Shown: positions 1 through 8,630 of the stretch, piece after piece
Layout: each line of letters starts with the position of its first letter
How positions within the stretch are numbered: the first letter of the stretch is position 1
Assembly (NCBI RefSeq): GCF_003254525.1
Contig: NZ_QFYS01000001.1
Location: 124,001 to 188,000 of the forward strand
Direction of reading: 5' to 3'
Source of the DNA: Phenylobacterium kunshanense
GTDB lineage: Bacteria > Pseudomonadota > Alphaproteobacteria > Caulobacterales > Caulobacteraceae
DNA: 64,000 bases
The notes under the pieces: model-generated
Databases searched by the model: none
What the model was told of the DNA's origin: nothing
Seen by the model: only the letters and a program-made list of their open reading frames with translations
Made by a program: the position numbers and the translations under genes

Positions 1-1430
1 CGGACACGGTGATCGAGCCGCGCAGCTTCCCGATCCCCGTCGGGGTGCAGACCACCTCGCGCCCGGGCAGCCTGGACATCTTCGGCAAGGACAGCAGCCT
101 CGTCGTCGCCCAGACCGTCATCGCGGCCGCTTCGCTCATCAAGGGCTCCACGGCCTACAAGCCGCCGGAAATGGAGTTCCGCGTCGCGCTCGCCTACCAG
201 CACAACTATGTGGACGTGCCGGAGCGGCGGGTGCTGTACGTGGAGCCGAGTCGCAAGTCGCGCCGTAGCGACTCCTTCATCGGGGTGCAGGAAGCCTTCT
301 TCGACTATCACCTGCGCGACGTTTCCGACCGCTACGACTTCGACAGCGTACGGGTGGGCATACAGCCGTTCTCGAGCGAATTCCGGGGCTTCCTGTTCCA
401 GGACAATCAGCTCGGCGTCCGCTTCTTCGGCAACCGGGACAACAACCGGTTCCAATACAACCTGGCCGCCTTCTGGCGGATCGAGAAGGACACCAATTCG
501 GGCCTGAACGACATCGGCCAGGATCTGCGGAAGGACTACGTCTTCATCGCGTCGATGTACCGCCAGGACCTGCCGTTCCCGGGGATCACCAGCCAGGTGA
601 TGGTGGCGCACAATCGCAACCGGGAAGGCGATGAGATCTACGTCGACAAGAACGGCTTTCCCCAGCGACCGGCCCTGCTGGGGAACCTCCGGGGCCGGGA
701 CTACGATGTCACCTATCTGGGATACTCGACCGACGGCCGCGTGGGACGGGTCAATCTGACAGCGTCGGCGTTCTATGCGTTCGGCGAGGACCGGAACAAC
801 ACCTTCACCGGTCGGAAGGCCAAGATCCGCAGCTGGTTCGTGGCGGCGGAGCCGTCGATCGACCTCGACTGGACACGGCTGCGTCTGCAGGGCCTCTACG
901 CTTCTGCCGACAAGGATCCTTACGACAACCGCGAACGGGGTTTCGACGCCATCTTTGAGAACCCACAGTTCGCAGGTTCTGACACTAGCTATTGGATTCG
1001 ACAGACAATTCCTCTCGCGGGCGGTGGTCGCGTGATCGGCGTCAACGGCCGGAACGGGGTGCTGAACAGCCTGCGCTCCTCCAAGGAGGAGGGGCAGTCG
1101 AACTTCAACAATCCGGGCACGGTCCTGCTGGGCGGCGGCGCGGACTTTGACGTCACGCCCGAACTTCGGGTCACCACCAACCTGAACCACCTGGCTTTCG
1201 CCGACACCGCGATCCTGCAGGCCCTTCGCCAGGAGGGATCGATCCCGAAGTCGCTGGGCTGGGACGCTTCGGTCTCGACGATCTGGCGGCCGAAGATGTC
1301 CCAGAACATCGTGCTGCGCGCCTCGGCGGCGGCGTTCGACCCCGGCAAGGGGTTCAAAGACCTGTTCACCAACAGCCCGCGGCACAAGCGGTACTATTCG
1401 GTACTGCTCAACGCGGTTCTTACCTTCTAG
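1..1430 (+). CDS. Outer-membrane beta-barrel protein (5' truncated)
   Basis: The reading frame is open to the left edge (first full codon at base 3), so the true start and signal peptide lie outside the window. The visible 475 residues are rich in alternating aromatic/polar strands and short Asp/Asn/Gly turns, and the protein ends in Phe (…NAVLTF), the usual C-terminal signature for BAM-mediated insertion of outer-membrane barrels. No CxxCH motif is present. The decaheme cytochrome gene starts 7 bases after the stop, so the two are almost certainly co-transcribed. By analogy with porin–cytochrome conduits, the barrel could house or export the cytochrome, but it is not recognisably MtrB/PioB. 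A carbohydrate-export (AlgE-like) or generic porin function is the alternative. Barrel assignment is fairly sure; function is unknown. Confidence 0.7.
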   Translation, partial: DTVIEPRSFPIPVGVQTTSRPGSLDIFGKDSSLVVAQTVIAAASLIKGSTAYKPPEMEFRVALAYQHNYVDVPERRVLYVEPSRKSRRSDSFIGVQEAFFDYHLRDVSDRYDFDSVRVGIQPFSSEFRGFLFQDNQLGVRFFGNRDNNRFQYNLAAFWRIEKDTNSGLNDIGQDLRKDYVFIASMYRQDLPFPGITSQVMVAHNRNREGDEIYVDKNGFPQRPALLGNLRGRDYDVTYLGYSTDGRVGRVNLTASAFYAFGEDRNNTFTGRKAKIRSWFVAAEPSIDLDWTRLRLQGLYASADKDPYDNRERGFDAIFENPQFAGSDTSYWIRQTIPLAGGGRVIGVNGRNGVLNSLRSSKEEGQSNFNNPGTVLLGGGADFDVTPELRVTTNLNHLAFADTAILQALRQEGSIPKSLGWDASVSTIWRPKMSQNIVLRASAAAFDPGKGFKDLFTNSPRHKRYYSVLLNAVLTF

Positions 1431-1437
1431 GGCCAAG

Positions 1438-4400
1438 ATGCTGAAGTTTGGGGGAAAATGGCTGAAGCTCGGGGCGCTGGCGGCGGTGACCGTTCTGGCG
1501 CCGCTCAGCCTGTCCGCCAGCGAGGCCGAGAAGCCGGTTAAGCGCGTCTATGCGCCCGCGGCTCCGGCGCGCCTGGGCCTGACCGACGCTGACGTGGACA
1601 AGTCCAGTGCCGGGTGCCTCACCTGTCACACCGACACCGACGCCAAGAGCATGCACGTGTCCCAGGCGGTGAAGCTGGGCTGCGCCGACTGCCATGGCGG
1701 GGACGCGTCGGTACGCCTGCCGGATGGCATGGCGCGCCAGGCGCCCCAGTACGCACAGGTCCGCGACAAGGCCCACGTGCTGCCGAAGTATCCGAAGAGC
1801 TGGCACTATCCGAGTTCGGCCAACCCCAAGGCCAGCTACACGCTGCTGAACAAGGAGAGCCCCGAGTTCATCCGCTTCGTGAACCCGTCGGACTACCGCG
1901 TGGCGCGGCAGGCCTGCGGCGCCTGCCACATGGAGCTGATCGAGCGCGCGGAGCGGTCCATGATGGCCACCGGCGTCATGCTGTGGGGCGGCGGCGCGTA
2001 CAACAACGGCATCCTGCCCTTCAAGAACTACGTCCTGGGCGAGGCCTACACCCCGCACGGTGAGCCGGCGCGGCTGCTGTCGCCGGGAAATCCGCCCGGC
2101 ACGGTGACGCCGGAGCAGGCCAAGCGCGGCGCGCTGCCGACGCTCTATCCGCTGCCGACCTGGCAGGTGGTGCCGCCTGGCGACATCTTCCGCGTGTTCG
2201 AACGCGGCGGCCGCAACATCAATACCCAGTTCGCCGAGGTGGGCCTGCCCAACGCCAACGGCCAGATCCAGCGCCTGGAGGAGCCCGGGCGGCCGGACAT
2301 CCGACAGTCGAACCGCGGTCCGGGCACCGGCCTGCGCGTGGCGATCCCGGTCCTGAACATCCACAAGACGCGCCTGAACGACCCCTTCACCTGGTTCATG
2401 GGCACCAACGACCAGCCGGGGGACTACCGTTCGTCGGGCTGCGCGTCGTGCCACGTGGTCTACGCCAACAACCGCCAGCCGCACGCCAGCCTGACCTATG
2501 CGCCGTATGGCCGCGACGGGCAGAGCGCGACGGTCGACCCGACGATCAGCAAGGAAGAGAGCGGCCACCCCATCAAGCACGCCTTCTCGCGCGCCATCCC
2601 GACGGCCCAGTGCATGAACTGCCACATGCACCAGCCGAACATGTTCGTGAACACCTACCTCGGCTACACGATGTGGGATTACGAATCCGACGCGCCCTTC
2701 ATGTGGCCGGAGAAGCAGAAGTATCCGACCAGCGAGGAGATCCGGAAGGTCCTGGACCGCAATCCGGAGGGCGCCTCGCCCCGCGGGCTCTGGGCGGACC
2801 TCGACTTCCTGCGCAACGTCTTCAGCCTCAACACTAAGCTGAAGGACACCCAGTTCGCCGACTATCACGGCCACGGCTGGAACTTCCGCGCCATCTTCAA
2901 GCGCAATCGTGAAGGCGAATTGCTGGACAAGGACGGCAAGATCATCGCCCACGACGACCCCGAGAAGTTCCACAAGGCCGGCGCGCCCGAGTTCACCCCC
3001 GCGGGCCAGAACGCCCCCGGCAAGGCGGTTCACATGATGGACATCCACGCCGAGAAGGGGATGCAGTGCGCCGACTGCCACTTCAGCCAGGACAGCCACG
3101 GTTCGGGCCTGATCTATGGCGAGGTGGCCAATGCGGTGGAGATCCGCTGCAAGGACTGCCACGGCACGTCGACGGAGTACCCGACCCTTCGCACCTCCGG
3201 CCCCGCCGCCGATCCGAAGGGCAACGACCTCTCTCTGCTCCGCAACCCCGACGGCCAGCGCCGGTTTGAGTGGGTGGAGGAGGGCGGCCGTCGGGTGCTG
3301 ATCCAGCGCTCGCTGCTGGATCCCAAGCTCGAATGGCGGGTGAAGCTGACCAAGGACACCGTCGACCGCTCGAGCCCCGACTTCAACGCCAAGTCCGCCA
3401 GGGCCAAGCTGATGTCCAAGATCAGCCAGGACGGCCGTCCGTTCGCCTGGGGGCCGGGCGTCGCGCCGGCCGACCGGGCGCACAAGGACGAAGAGATGGA
3501 GTGCTTCGCCTGTCACACCGCCTGGACGACGGCGTGCGGCGGGTGCCACCTGCCGATCGAGGCGAACTGGAAGACCAAGGCCCACAAGTACGAGGGCGAG
3601 ACCACCCGGAACTACGCCACCTATAATCCGCAGGTGGCGCGGGACGAGATGTACCAGCTCGGCAAGCACCAGACGACGAAGGGCTCGACCATCGCCCCGG
3701 TGCGCTCGTCCTCGGCCCTCGTGCTTTCGTCGACCAATGTGAACCGCGAACGCATCTATGTGCAGCAGCCGCCGATGGCGGCCTCGGGCTTCTCGAGCCA
3801 GGCTTTCGCGCCGCACTTCCCGCACACGGTGCGGACCACCGAGACCAAGACCTGCACCGACTGTCACGTCTCGGCCGCGAACGACAACAACGCCATCATG
3901 GCCCAGCTCCTGCTGCTCGGGACCAATTACGTGAACTTCGTCGGGCAGAACGCCTGGGTCGGGGCCGCCGGCGGCATCCAGGCCACGCGGGTCTCCGAGT
4001 GGAGCGAACCTCAGGCGGTGATCGGCTCATACCTGCACCGCTACGCCTATCCCGACTTCTACAAGCTGCACGTCGACCAGAACGGGCGGGAGCTGAAGAA
4101 CTGGGTGCGCGGCAAGCCGTTCGCCAAGGGCAAGGGCCTGTCGGGCGGTGAGGAGGATGGTCCGGAGGAGTTCTCGAACTTCGTCCACAAGACCGGCGGC
4201 GAAGCCCGCTGCCTGCAGCTTCGCGGCGAATACCTGTACGTCGCCGAAGGCAAGGGCGGCTTCCGCGTCTATGACGCCGCCAGCGTCGCCAACAAGGGCG
4301 TCTCCCAGCGGGTGATCACCGCGCCGTTCTCGCCCCTGGGCCACGACACCCGCGTGGCGACCAAGAACGCCACGTGCATGACCCTGGCGACCACCCAGCC

Positions 4401-5421
4401 GGTCGCGCCGCTGCGCAACGAGTGGATGCAGCAGACCAAGCTGAAGCATCCGGTCACCGGCGAGGAAGCCAGCCTCCTGGACATCAACCAGGAGCAGAAG
4501 TTCCACCCGATCTACTCCTACGCGGTCATCACCGACGCGGAGGAGGGGCTGGTCCTTGTCAACATCAACACCCTGGCCGACGGCGAGCCGCGCAACAACA
4601 AGCTGAAGCGCGCCGTGACCTGGAACGCCGGCGGCGTGCTGAAGGGCGCGCGGCACGTGACCCTCGGGGGGCACTACGCGTACATCGCCGCGGACGCGGG
4701 CCTCGTGGTCGTCGACCTCGACAACCCGCTGCAGCCCCGCCACGTGACGACGGTGGCGCTCCCCGATCCGCGCGGCTCGGCGCTCCAGTTCCGCTATCTG
4801 TGGGTCACCACGGCGCGCGGCCTCGAAGTGCTGGATGTGACCAAGCTGGACCAGCCACGGCATCTGCCCGAAGCGACCGTTCCGATCGCCGACGCCCGCA
4901 AGCTCTACATCGCGCGCACCTATGCCTATGTGGCGGCCAAGTCGCAGGGGCTGGTGATCGTCAACGTCACCAATCCCGAGCGGCCGAAGCCCTACATGGC
5001 CTTCGACGCCGGCGGCCTGCTGAACGACGCCGAGGACGTGATCGTGGCCTCCACCAACGCCTCGGCCTTCGCCTACGTCGCGGACGGCCGGAACGGCATG
5101 AAGGTGCTGCAGATCACGAGCCCGTCCACCCAGCCGAACTACTACGGCTTCTCGCCCGCGCCGAAGCCGGAGCTGATCGCCTGGGCGAAGACGCCGGGGC
5201 CGGCCTATGCCCTCTCCAAGGGCCTGGACCGCGACCGCGCGGTGGACGAGAGCGGCTACCAGATGGCGATCTTCGGCCGTCTGGGCTCCCGTCCGTTCAC
5301 GCGCCCCGAGATGGAGCGGTTCTTCACCGACCAGTGGGGCCGGCCGTATCGCGTCGTGGATGAGGTGGATATGACCGCTTGGCTGGGCGTGCCGACGAAC
5401 CAGGCGCAGGCGGACCGCTAG
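1438..5421 (+). CDS. Secreted decaheme c-type cytochrome with C-terminal LVIVD beta-propeller
   Basis: 1327 residues. The N-terminus is a Sec signal peptide (basic start, hydrophobic residues about 10–25, cleavage near SAS-EA). Ten CxxCH heme-binding motifs begin at Cys 60, 82, 160, 335, 392, 544, 571, 689, 700 and 806, so ten covalent hemes are predicted. From about residue 925 to 1260 there are at least five LVIVD-type repeats (patterns such as YVAEGKGGFRVYD, YIAADAGLVVVDLDNP and YVAAKSQGLVIVNVTNP), which in other proteins form extracellular or cell-surface beta-propellers. The protein is therefore exported, and the hemes suggest electron transfer in the periplasm or at the cell surface. 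It follows the barrel gene directly, suggesting a porin–cytochrome pair. The substrate cannot be read from sequence. Much longer than typical decaheme cytochromes because of the fused propeller. Confidence 0.88.
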   Translation: MLKFGGKWLKLGALAAVTVLAPLSLSASEAEKPVKRVYAPAAPARLGLTDADVDKSSAGCLTCHTDTDAKSMHVSQAVKLGCADCHGGDASVRLPDGMARQAPQYAQVRDKAHVLPKYPKSWHYPSSANPKASYTLLNKESPEFIRFVNPSDYRVARQACGACHMELIERAERSMMATGVMLWGGGAYNNGILPFKNYVLGEAYTPHGEPARLLSPGNPPGTVTPEQAKRGALPTLYPLPTWQVVPPGDIFRVFERGGRNINTQFAEVGLPNANGQIQRLEEPGRPDIRQSNRGPGTGLRVAIPVLNIHKTRLNDPFTWFMGTNDQPGDYRSSGCASCHVVYANNRQPHASLTYAPYGRDGQSATVDPTISKEESGHPIKHAFSRAIPTAQCMNCHMHQPNMFVNTYLGYTMWDYESDAPFMWPEKQKYPTSEEIRKVLDRNPEGASPRGLWADLDFLRNVFSLNTKLKDTQFADYHGHGWNFRAIFKRNREGELLDKDGKIIAHDDPEKFHKAGAPEFTPAGQNAPGKAVHMMDIHAEKGMQCADCHFSQDSHGSGLIYGEVANAVEIRCKDCHGTSTEYPTLRTSGPAADPKGNDLSLLRNPDGQRRFEWVEEGGRRVLIQRSLLDPKLEWRVKLTKDTVDRSSPDFNAKSARAKLMSKISQDGRPFAWGPGVAPADRAHKDEEMECFACHTAWTTACGGCHLPIEANWKTKAHKYEGETTRNYATYNPQVARDEMYQLGKHQTTKGSTIAPVRSSSALVLSSTNVNRERIYVQQPPMAASGFSSQAFAPHFPHTVRTTETKTCTDCHVSAANDNNAIMAQLLLLGTNYVNFVGQNAWVGAAGGIQATRVSEWSEPQAVIGSYLHRYAYPDFYKLHVDQNGRELKNWVRGKPFAKGKGLSGGEEDGPEEFSNFVHKTGGEARCLQLRGEYLYVAEGKGGFRVYDAASVANKGVSQRVITAPFSPLGHDTRVATKNATCMTLATTQPVAPLRNEWMQQTKLKHPVTGEEASLLDINQEQKFHPIYSYAVITDAEEGLVLVNINTLADGEPRNNKLKRAVTWNAGGVLKGARHVTLGGHYAYIAADAGLVVVDLDNPLQPRHVTTVALPDPRGSALQFRYLWVTTARGLEVLDVTKLDQPRHLPEATVPIADARKLYIARTYAYVAAKSQGLVIVNVTNPERPKPYMAFDAGGLLNDAEDVIVASTNASAFAYVADGRNGMKVLQITSPSTQPNYYGFSPAPKPELIAWAKTPGPAYALSKGLDRDRAVDESGYQMAIFGRLGSRPFTRPEMERFFTDQWGRPYRVVDEVDMTAWLGVPTNQAQADR

Positions 5422-5861
5422 GCCCGCTCAGGCGGGCGGAGCACGTAGACGACGGTGTCATCGGCGAGCGCGCGGCCGGTCTGATCGACCGACATGCCCT
5501 GGCGCTCGTAGAAGGCGCGGGCTCGCAGGTTGTCGGTCTGGGTGCTGAGCCAGAAACCGTCGGGCATCGTCGATCTCGCGACGTCGAACAGGTTCCGTCC
5601 GACACCTTGCCCCTGGGCCTCGGGCGCGACGAAGAGCTGGTCCAGTCGCCGCTCGGCGAGGCAGATCGCCACGAAGCCGATCAGCCGCCCCTCGGCTTCC
5701 GCCACCGTCACGGTCCATCGTGTCGCGAGCTCGTGTCGGGCGCGCCTCGCCAGATCATTTCGCGTGACCACGGGCTGCTGCAGTCCGGTGGAGCGCCAGC
5801 TCTCGAACCAGAGATCGGCGAGGACGGCCTGGTCGGCGGGCCGGCAGGAGCGGAGCTGCAC
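5418..5861 (-). CDS. GNAT family N-acetyltransferase
   Basis: A 147-residue protein if the GTG at 5861 is used; the open frame continues further upstream but that part overlaps the cyclase gene. Motif A of the GNAT fold is clear: the strand LDQLFVAP followed by the acetyl-CoA pyrophosphate loop QGQGVG. Motif B follows as NLRARAFYERQGM. It should transfer an acetyl group from acetyl-CoA to an amine on an unidentified small molecule or protein. The start lies 8 bases after the cyclase stop, so it is probably the last gene of the PDE–cyclase transcript. It converges with the decaheme cytochrome gene, overlapping its stop by 4 bases. Family is sure, substrate unknown. Confidence 0.85.
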   Translation of the reverse strand: MQLRSCRPADQAVLADLWFESWRSTGLQQPVVTRNDLARRARHELATRWTVTVAEAEGRLIGFVAICLAERRLDQLFVAPEAQGQGVGRNLFDVARSTMPDGFWLSTQTDNLRARAFYERQGMSVDQTGRALADDTVVYVLRPPERA

Positions 5862-5869
5862 GCCGTGCC

Positions 5870-7741
5870 CTACGCGGCGCCAGCCGGCCCTTCGGTGCGC
5901 GTCGTGTAGGCCGGGATGGGCACTGGCACGCCCTTCAGGTCGATCTCGCCCACCGGCTCGACCGGAATCTCGGTCTTGGCGAGCTTCAGGGTGTCTGCGG
6001 AGAACAGGATGCGGGTGCCGAAGGTCTTGTTGGCCGCCTCCAGGCGGGCGGCGATCACCACGACCTCGCCGTACGCCGTGTAGTTGAAGCGGCGCTCGCC
6101 GCCGAAGTTGCCCACGAGGCCGATCCCTGAGGACAGGCCCATGCGCGTGTAGCCGAACTTGATGCCACGGGCGATCATGCGCTCGCGGATGTCCAGGCCA
6201 AAGGCGTCGATCTCGCGGGCGCAGGCGAGGGCGCGGTCGGCGTGGTCGGTGTAAGGCACCGGGGCGCCGAAGATGGCGATGATGCCGTCGCCGGTCATCT
6301 TGTCGATCATCGCCTCGTGCTTCCACAGGATGTCGATGACCCCGTCGAAGTACTCATTGATCACGCCCTCGAAGGTTTCGAGATCGAGGGTCGCGACGAG
6401 GGTGGAGAAGTTCTCCAGGTCCGAGATCATGACCGTGATCTCGCGTTCTTCCGCCCCGATCTTCACCTCTTCGGCGCCGTCGACCATGCGGTCGATGACC
6501 TGCGGCGCCAGGTAGCGCTCCAGGGTCGAAGAGTAGAAGGCCCGCTGGTTCTGCAGTTCGGCGGCGGCCAGGCGACTGAGGATGAAGAAGCCGACCGCGA
6601 AGCTGATCGCGGGGGCGGTCATCGGCATGATCACCGAGCCGTACCGGTAGATGAGCCAGGCCCCGACAGTGTTGACCGCGATCGCCAGGACGACGATGCC
6701 CACCGAGACCCACCACCGCTGGGTGGAGCGTCCAAGCAGGGCCCCGCCCAGGGCTGTCAGGAAGACCAGCAGCGCGTCCCACACAGGACCCGGATTCCGG
6801 ATCCGGTCGCCAGCCATCATCTGCGAGAGGGCGTGGACGTGAACCTCGACCCCCGGCGTCCCCTTGTAATGCCCGGTGAGGAACCGCAGCGGCGTGGTGT
6901 GCAGGTCTTCGAGCGGGGTGTCCGAATCCTCGGCGGCCGAGCGTGTCACGCGGCCGATGAAGGCGATCTTGCCCTTGAGCAGGTTGTCGGGAAGGAACGG
7001 GACGAAGGCGGCTGAGTAGGACGGCGCGATGGCGCCTGCGTTCTCGGCCGACACCTTGGGGTCTGGCCGGCGATAGCGGATGGCGAACCGGTCGCGCGGC
7101 GGTTCCATCCCCACCGCGGCGATCCCGACCTCGGTGGCGAGGGCCTTCACGGCGCTGGGGCGCGGGTCATAGCGCCGGATCACGTCGTCATAGTCGACGC
7201 CGATCAGCGCGCGGGCGTCCGCATAGCGAAGCTTGGAGGACACGGGGAAGTCGACGCCCGGCTTCAGTTGCGGGTCGACCACGGCGACGATCGGCGCCCT
7301 CGTGCCGGCGATGCGCTCCTGGAAGGCGTTGAATTCATCCTCGGACGCCCAGGTGTCGAGCAGATAGTCGACCCCGATCGCCTTGACGCCCTTCGCATCC
7401 AGGGCGGCGAGCAGATCGCCCAGCCAGACCTTGTCGATCGGCGAGAGGCAGTGGCATGGGGACGAGTCCCGCATCGCGTTGAGCGCCGTGTCGTCGATCT
7501 TGATGATGACGAAGTCGGGCTGGGCCGCCGGCGCCGCCGTCGCCAGGCGGAAGTCATAGGTCTGGTTTTCGATGTACCGGATCGGGGTCGTGCGATTCAG
7601 CGCGAGCGCCGCCACCGCCGCGGCGACAGCCACGAGGATGACGATGACCGTATCGGCCAGGGCCTTGCCGCCGGCCTTGCGCAGGTCGGCGGTCAGCTTG
7701 AGAAGGCGGCCCATCGGCCCCTGGCGCGCACGACCCGCCAT
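5870..7741 (-). CDS. CHASE2-domain adenylate/guanylate cyclase (class III)
   Basis: 623 residues. A first membrane helix (about residues 25–47) leads into a long extracytoplasmic CHASE2 sensor (about 50–315). Three further hydrophobic helices follow (around VWDALLVFLTALGGALLG, SVGIVVLAIAVNTVGAWLI and PAISFAVGFFILSRL), and then a cytoplasmic class III cyclase domain from about residue 425. The two metal-binding aspartates are visible in MISDLENFSTL and in MTGDGIIAIFGAP, so the enzyme should be active and make cAMP or cGMP in response to an outside signal. The gene is 3 bases downstream of a CpdA-like phosphodiesterase, so synthesis and breakdown of the second messenger are encoded together. 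A protein with two cyclic-nucleotide-binding domains lies about 9 kb away and is a candidate effector (inference). Confidence 0.92.
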   Translation of the reverse strand: MAGRARQGPMGRLLKLTADLRKAGGKALADTVIVILVAVAAAVAALALNRTTPIRYIENQTYDFRLATAAPAAQPDFVIIKIDDTALNAMRDSSPCHCLSPIDKVWLGDLLAALDAKGVKAIGVDYLLDTWASEDEFNAFQERIAGTRAPIVAVVDPQLKPGVDFPVSSKLRYADARALIGVDYDDVIRRYDPRPSAVKALATEVGIAAVGMEPPRDRFAIRYRRPDPKVSAENAGAIAPSYSAAFVPFLPDNLLKGKIAFIGRVTRSAAEDSDTPLEDLHTTPLRFLTGHYKGTPGVEVHVHALSQMMAGDRIRNPGPVWDALLVFLTALGGALLGRSTQRWWVSVGIVVLAIAVNTVGAWLIYRYGSVIMPMTAPAISFAVGFFILSRLAAAELQNQRAFYSSTLERYLAPQVIDRMVDGAEEVKIGAEEREITVMISDLENFSTLVATLDLETFEGVINEYFDGVIDILWKHEAMIDKMTGDGIIAIFGAPVPYTDHADRALACAREIDAFGLDIRERMIARGIKFGYTRMGLSSGIGLVGNFGGERRFNYTAYGEVVVIAARLEAANKTFGTRILFSADTLKLAKTEIPVEPVGEIDLKGVPVPIPAYTTRTEGPAGAA

Positions 7742-7744
7742 GGC

Positions 7745-8581
7745 TCAGGCGAGGGTCCGGAAGGGGAAGTTGTAGTGCACGGCCGGCGCCCAATCGCCGG
7801 CCAGACAGACGTGGGTGGTCAGGTCCCGCCCGTTCGACATGAGGAGGGCGAAGCCCGGGGGCTCCTCCACCAGGATTTCCCGACCGTCGGGCACGTGCAT
7901 GTCGACCTCGGTGAGGTCGAGCGTCAGTTGGATCGAGGTGGCGGGCGCGGCCGAAAGCGTGTGGCCGGCGAAGAGGCCGTTGAACGCGCGGTGGATGTGC
8001 CCGCACATCAGCACCTTGACCTGCTCACGACCGGACAGAACCTCCCGCAGCTTCAGGATCCACGGGGAATCCGGCTCGGGATCCATCCACTGGATGCCGC
8101 TGAGGATCGGCGGGTGATGGAGGATCACGGCCGTGGGACGGTCGGGAGCCGCGTCCAGCGTCCTGGCCAGCCAGGCGGCGCGCGGGTCGTCGTACTCCCC
8201 GTGGTTCGGACCGCCCAGGGTGTCGCAGACCACCATGCGCATGTCGCCGAAGTCGGCCGCGTACTGGACGAAACCGTTCTCGTCGGTCTGGGCTCCGGGG
8301 CCCGAGAACACCTGCAGGAAGGGCTCGCGGGCGTCGTGATTGCCCATGGCGTAGTAGATCGGGATCTCGCTCTCGGCCATCAGGCGCTTCAGTTCGAGGT
8401 ATTCCTCCAACTCGCCGCGATCGACGAGATCGCCGCTGGCGATGATCGCCACGGGCCGCGGACGCAGGGCGTGGATCGCCTTCATCACTTGGCGCAGACG
8501 ATCCTCGTTCCGCTTCTGATTGAGCGGGTCCTTCTCCGTCGTCACGTGGAGGTCGGTGATCTGTGCGATCGTCAACACCAA
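7745..8581 (-). CDS. cpdA: CpdA-like 3',5'-cyclic-nucleotide phosphodiesterase (class III metallophosphoesterase)
   Basis: 278 residues with all metallophosphoesterase blocks in order: TDLH near residue 10, GDLVDRG, GNHD, LHHPP and GHIHR. The short N-terminus leading straight into ITDLHV and the overall length match CpdA, which hydrolyses cAMP to AMP using a two-metal centre in the cytoplasm. No signal peptide is seen. The cyclase gene begins 3 bases after this stop, which strongly supports a cyclic-nucleotide substrate rather than a phospholipid or protein one. A general calcineurin-like phosphoesterase remains possible. Confidence 0.82.
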   Translation of the reverse strand: MVLTIAQITDLHVTTEKDPLNQKRNEDRLRQVMKAIHALRPRPVAIIASGDLVDRGELEEYLELKRLMAESEIPIYYAMGNHDAREPFLQVFSGPGAQTDENGFVQYAADFGDMRMVVCDTLGGPNHGEYDDPRAAWLARTLDAAPDRPTAVILHHPPILSGIQWMDPEPDSPWILKLREVLSGREQVKVLMCGHIHRAFNGLFAGHTLSAAPATSIQLTLDLTEVDMHVPDGREILVEEPPGFALLMSNGRDLTTHVCLAGDWAPAVHYNFPFRTLA

Positions 8582-8630
8582 GCCGCCTCCCCCAGCAGCG
8601 CGCGCATCGTCCCGAGGTTAGTACGCACGC

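Noticed and set aside
1420..3867. 815-residue open frame on the minus strand
   Set aside because: Antisense shadow of the decaheme gene. The translation is Arg/His/Val/Leu-rich with no motif, and the plus strand has ten CxxCH motifs and a signal peptide.
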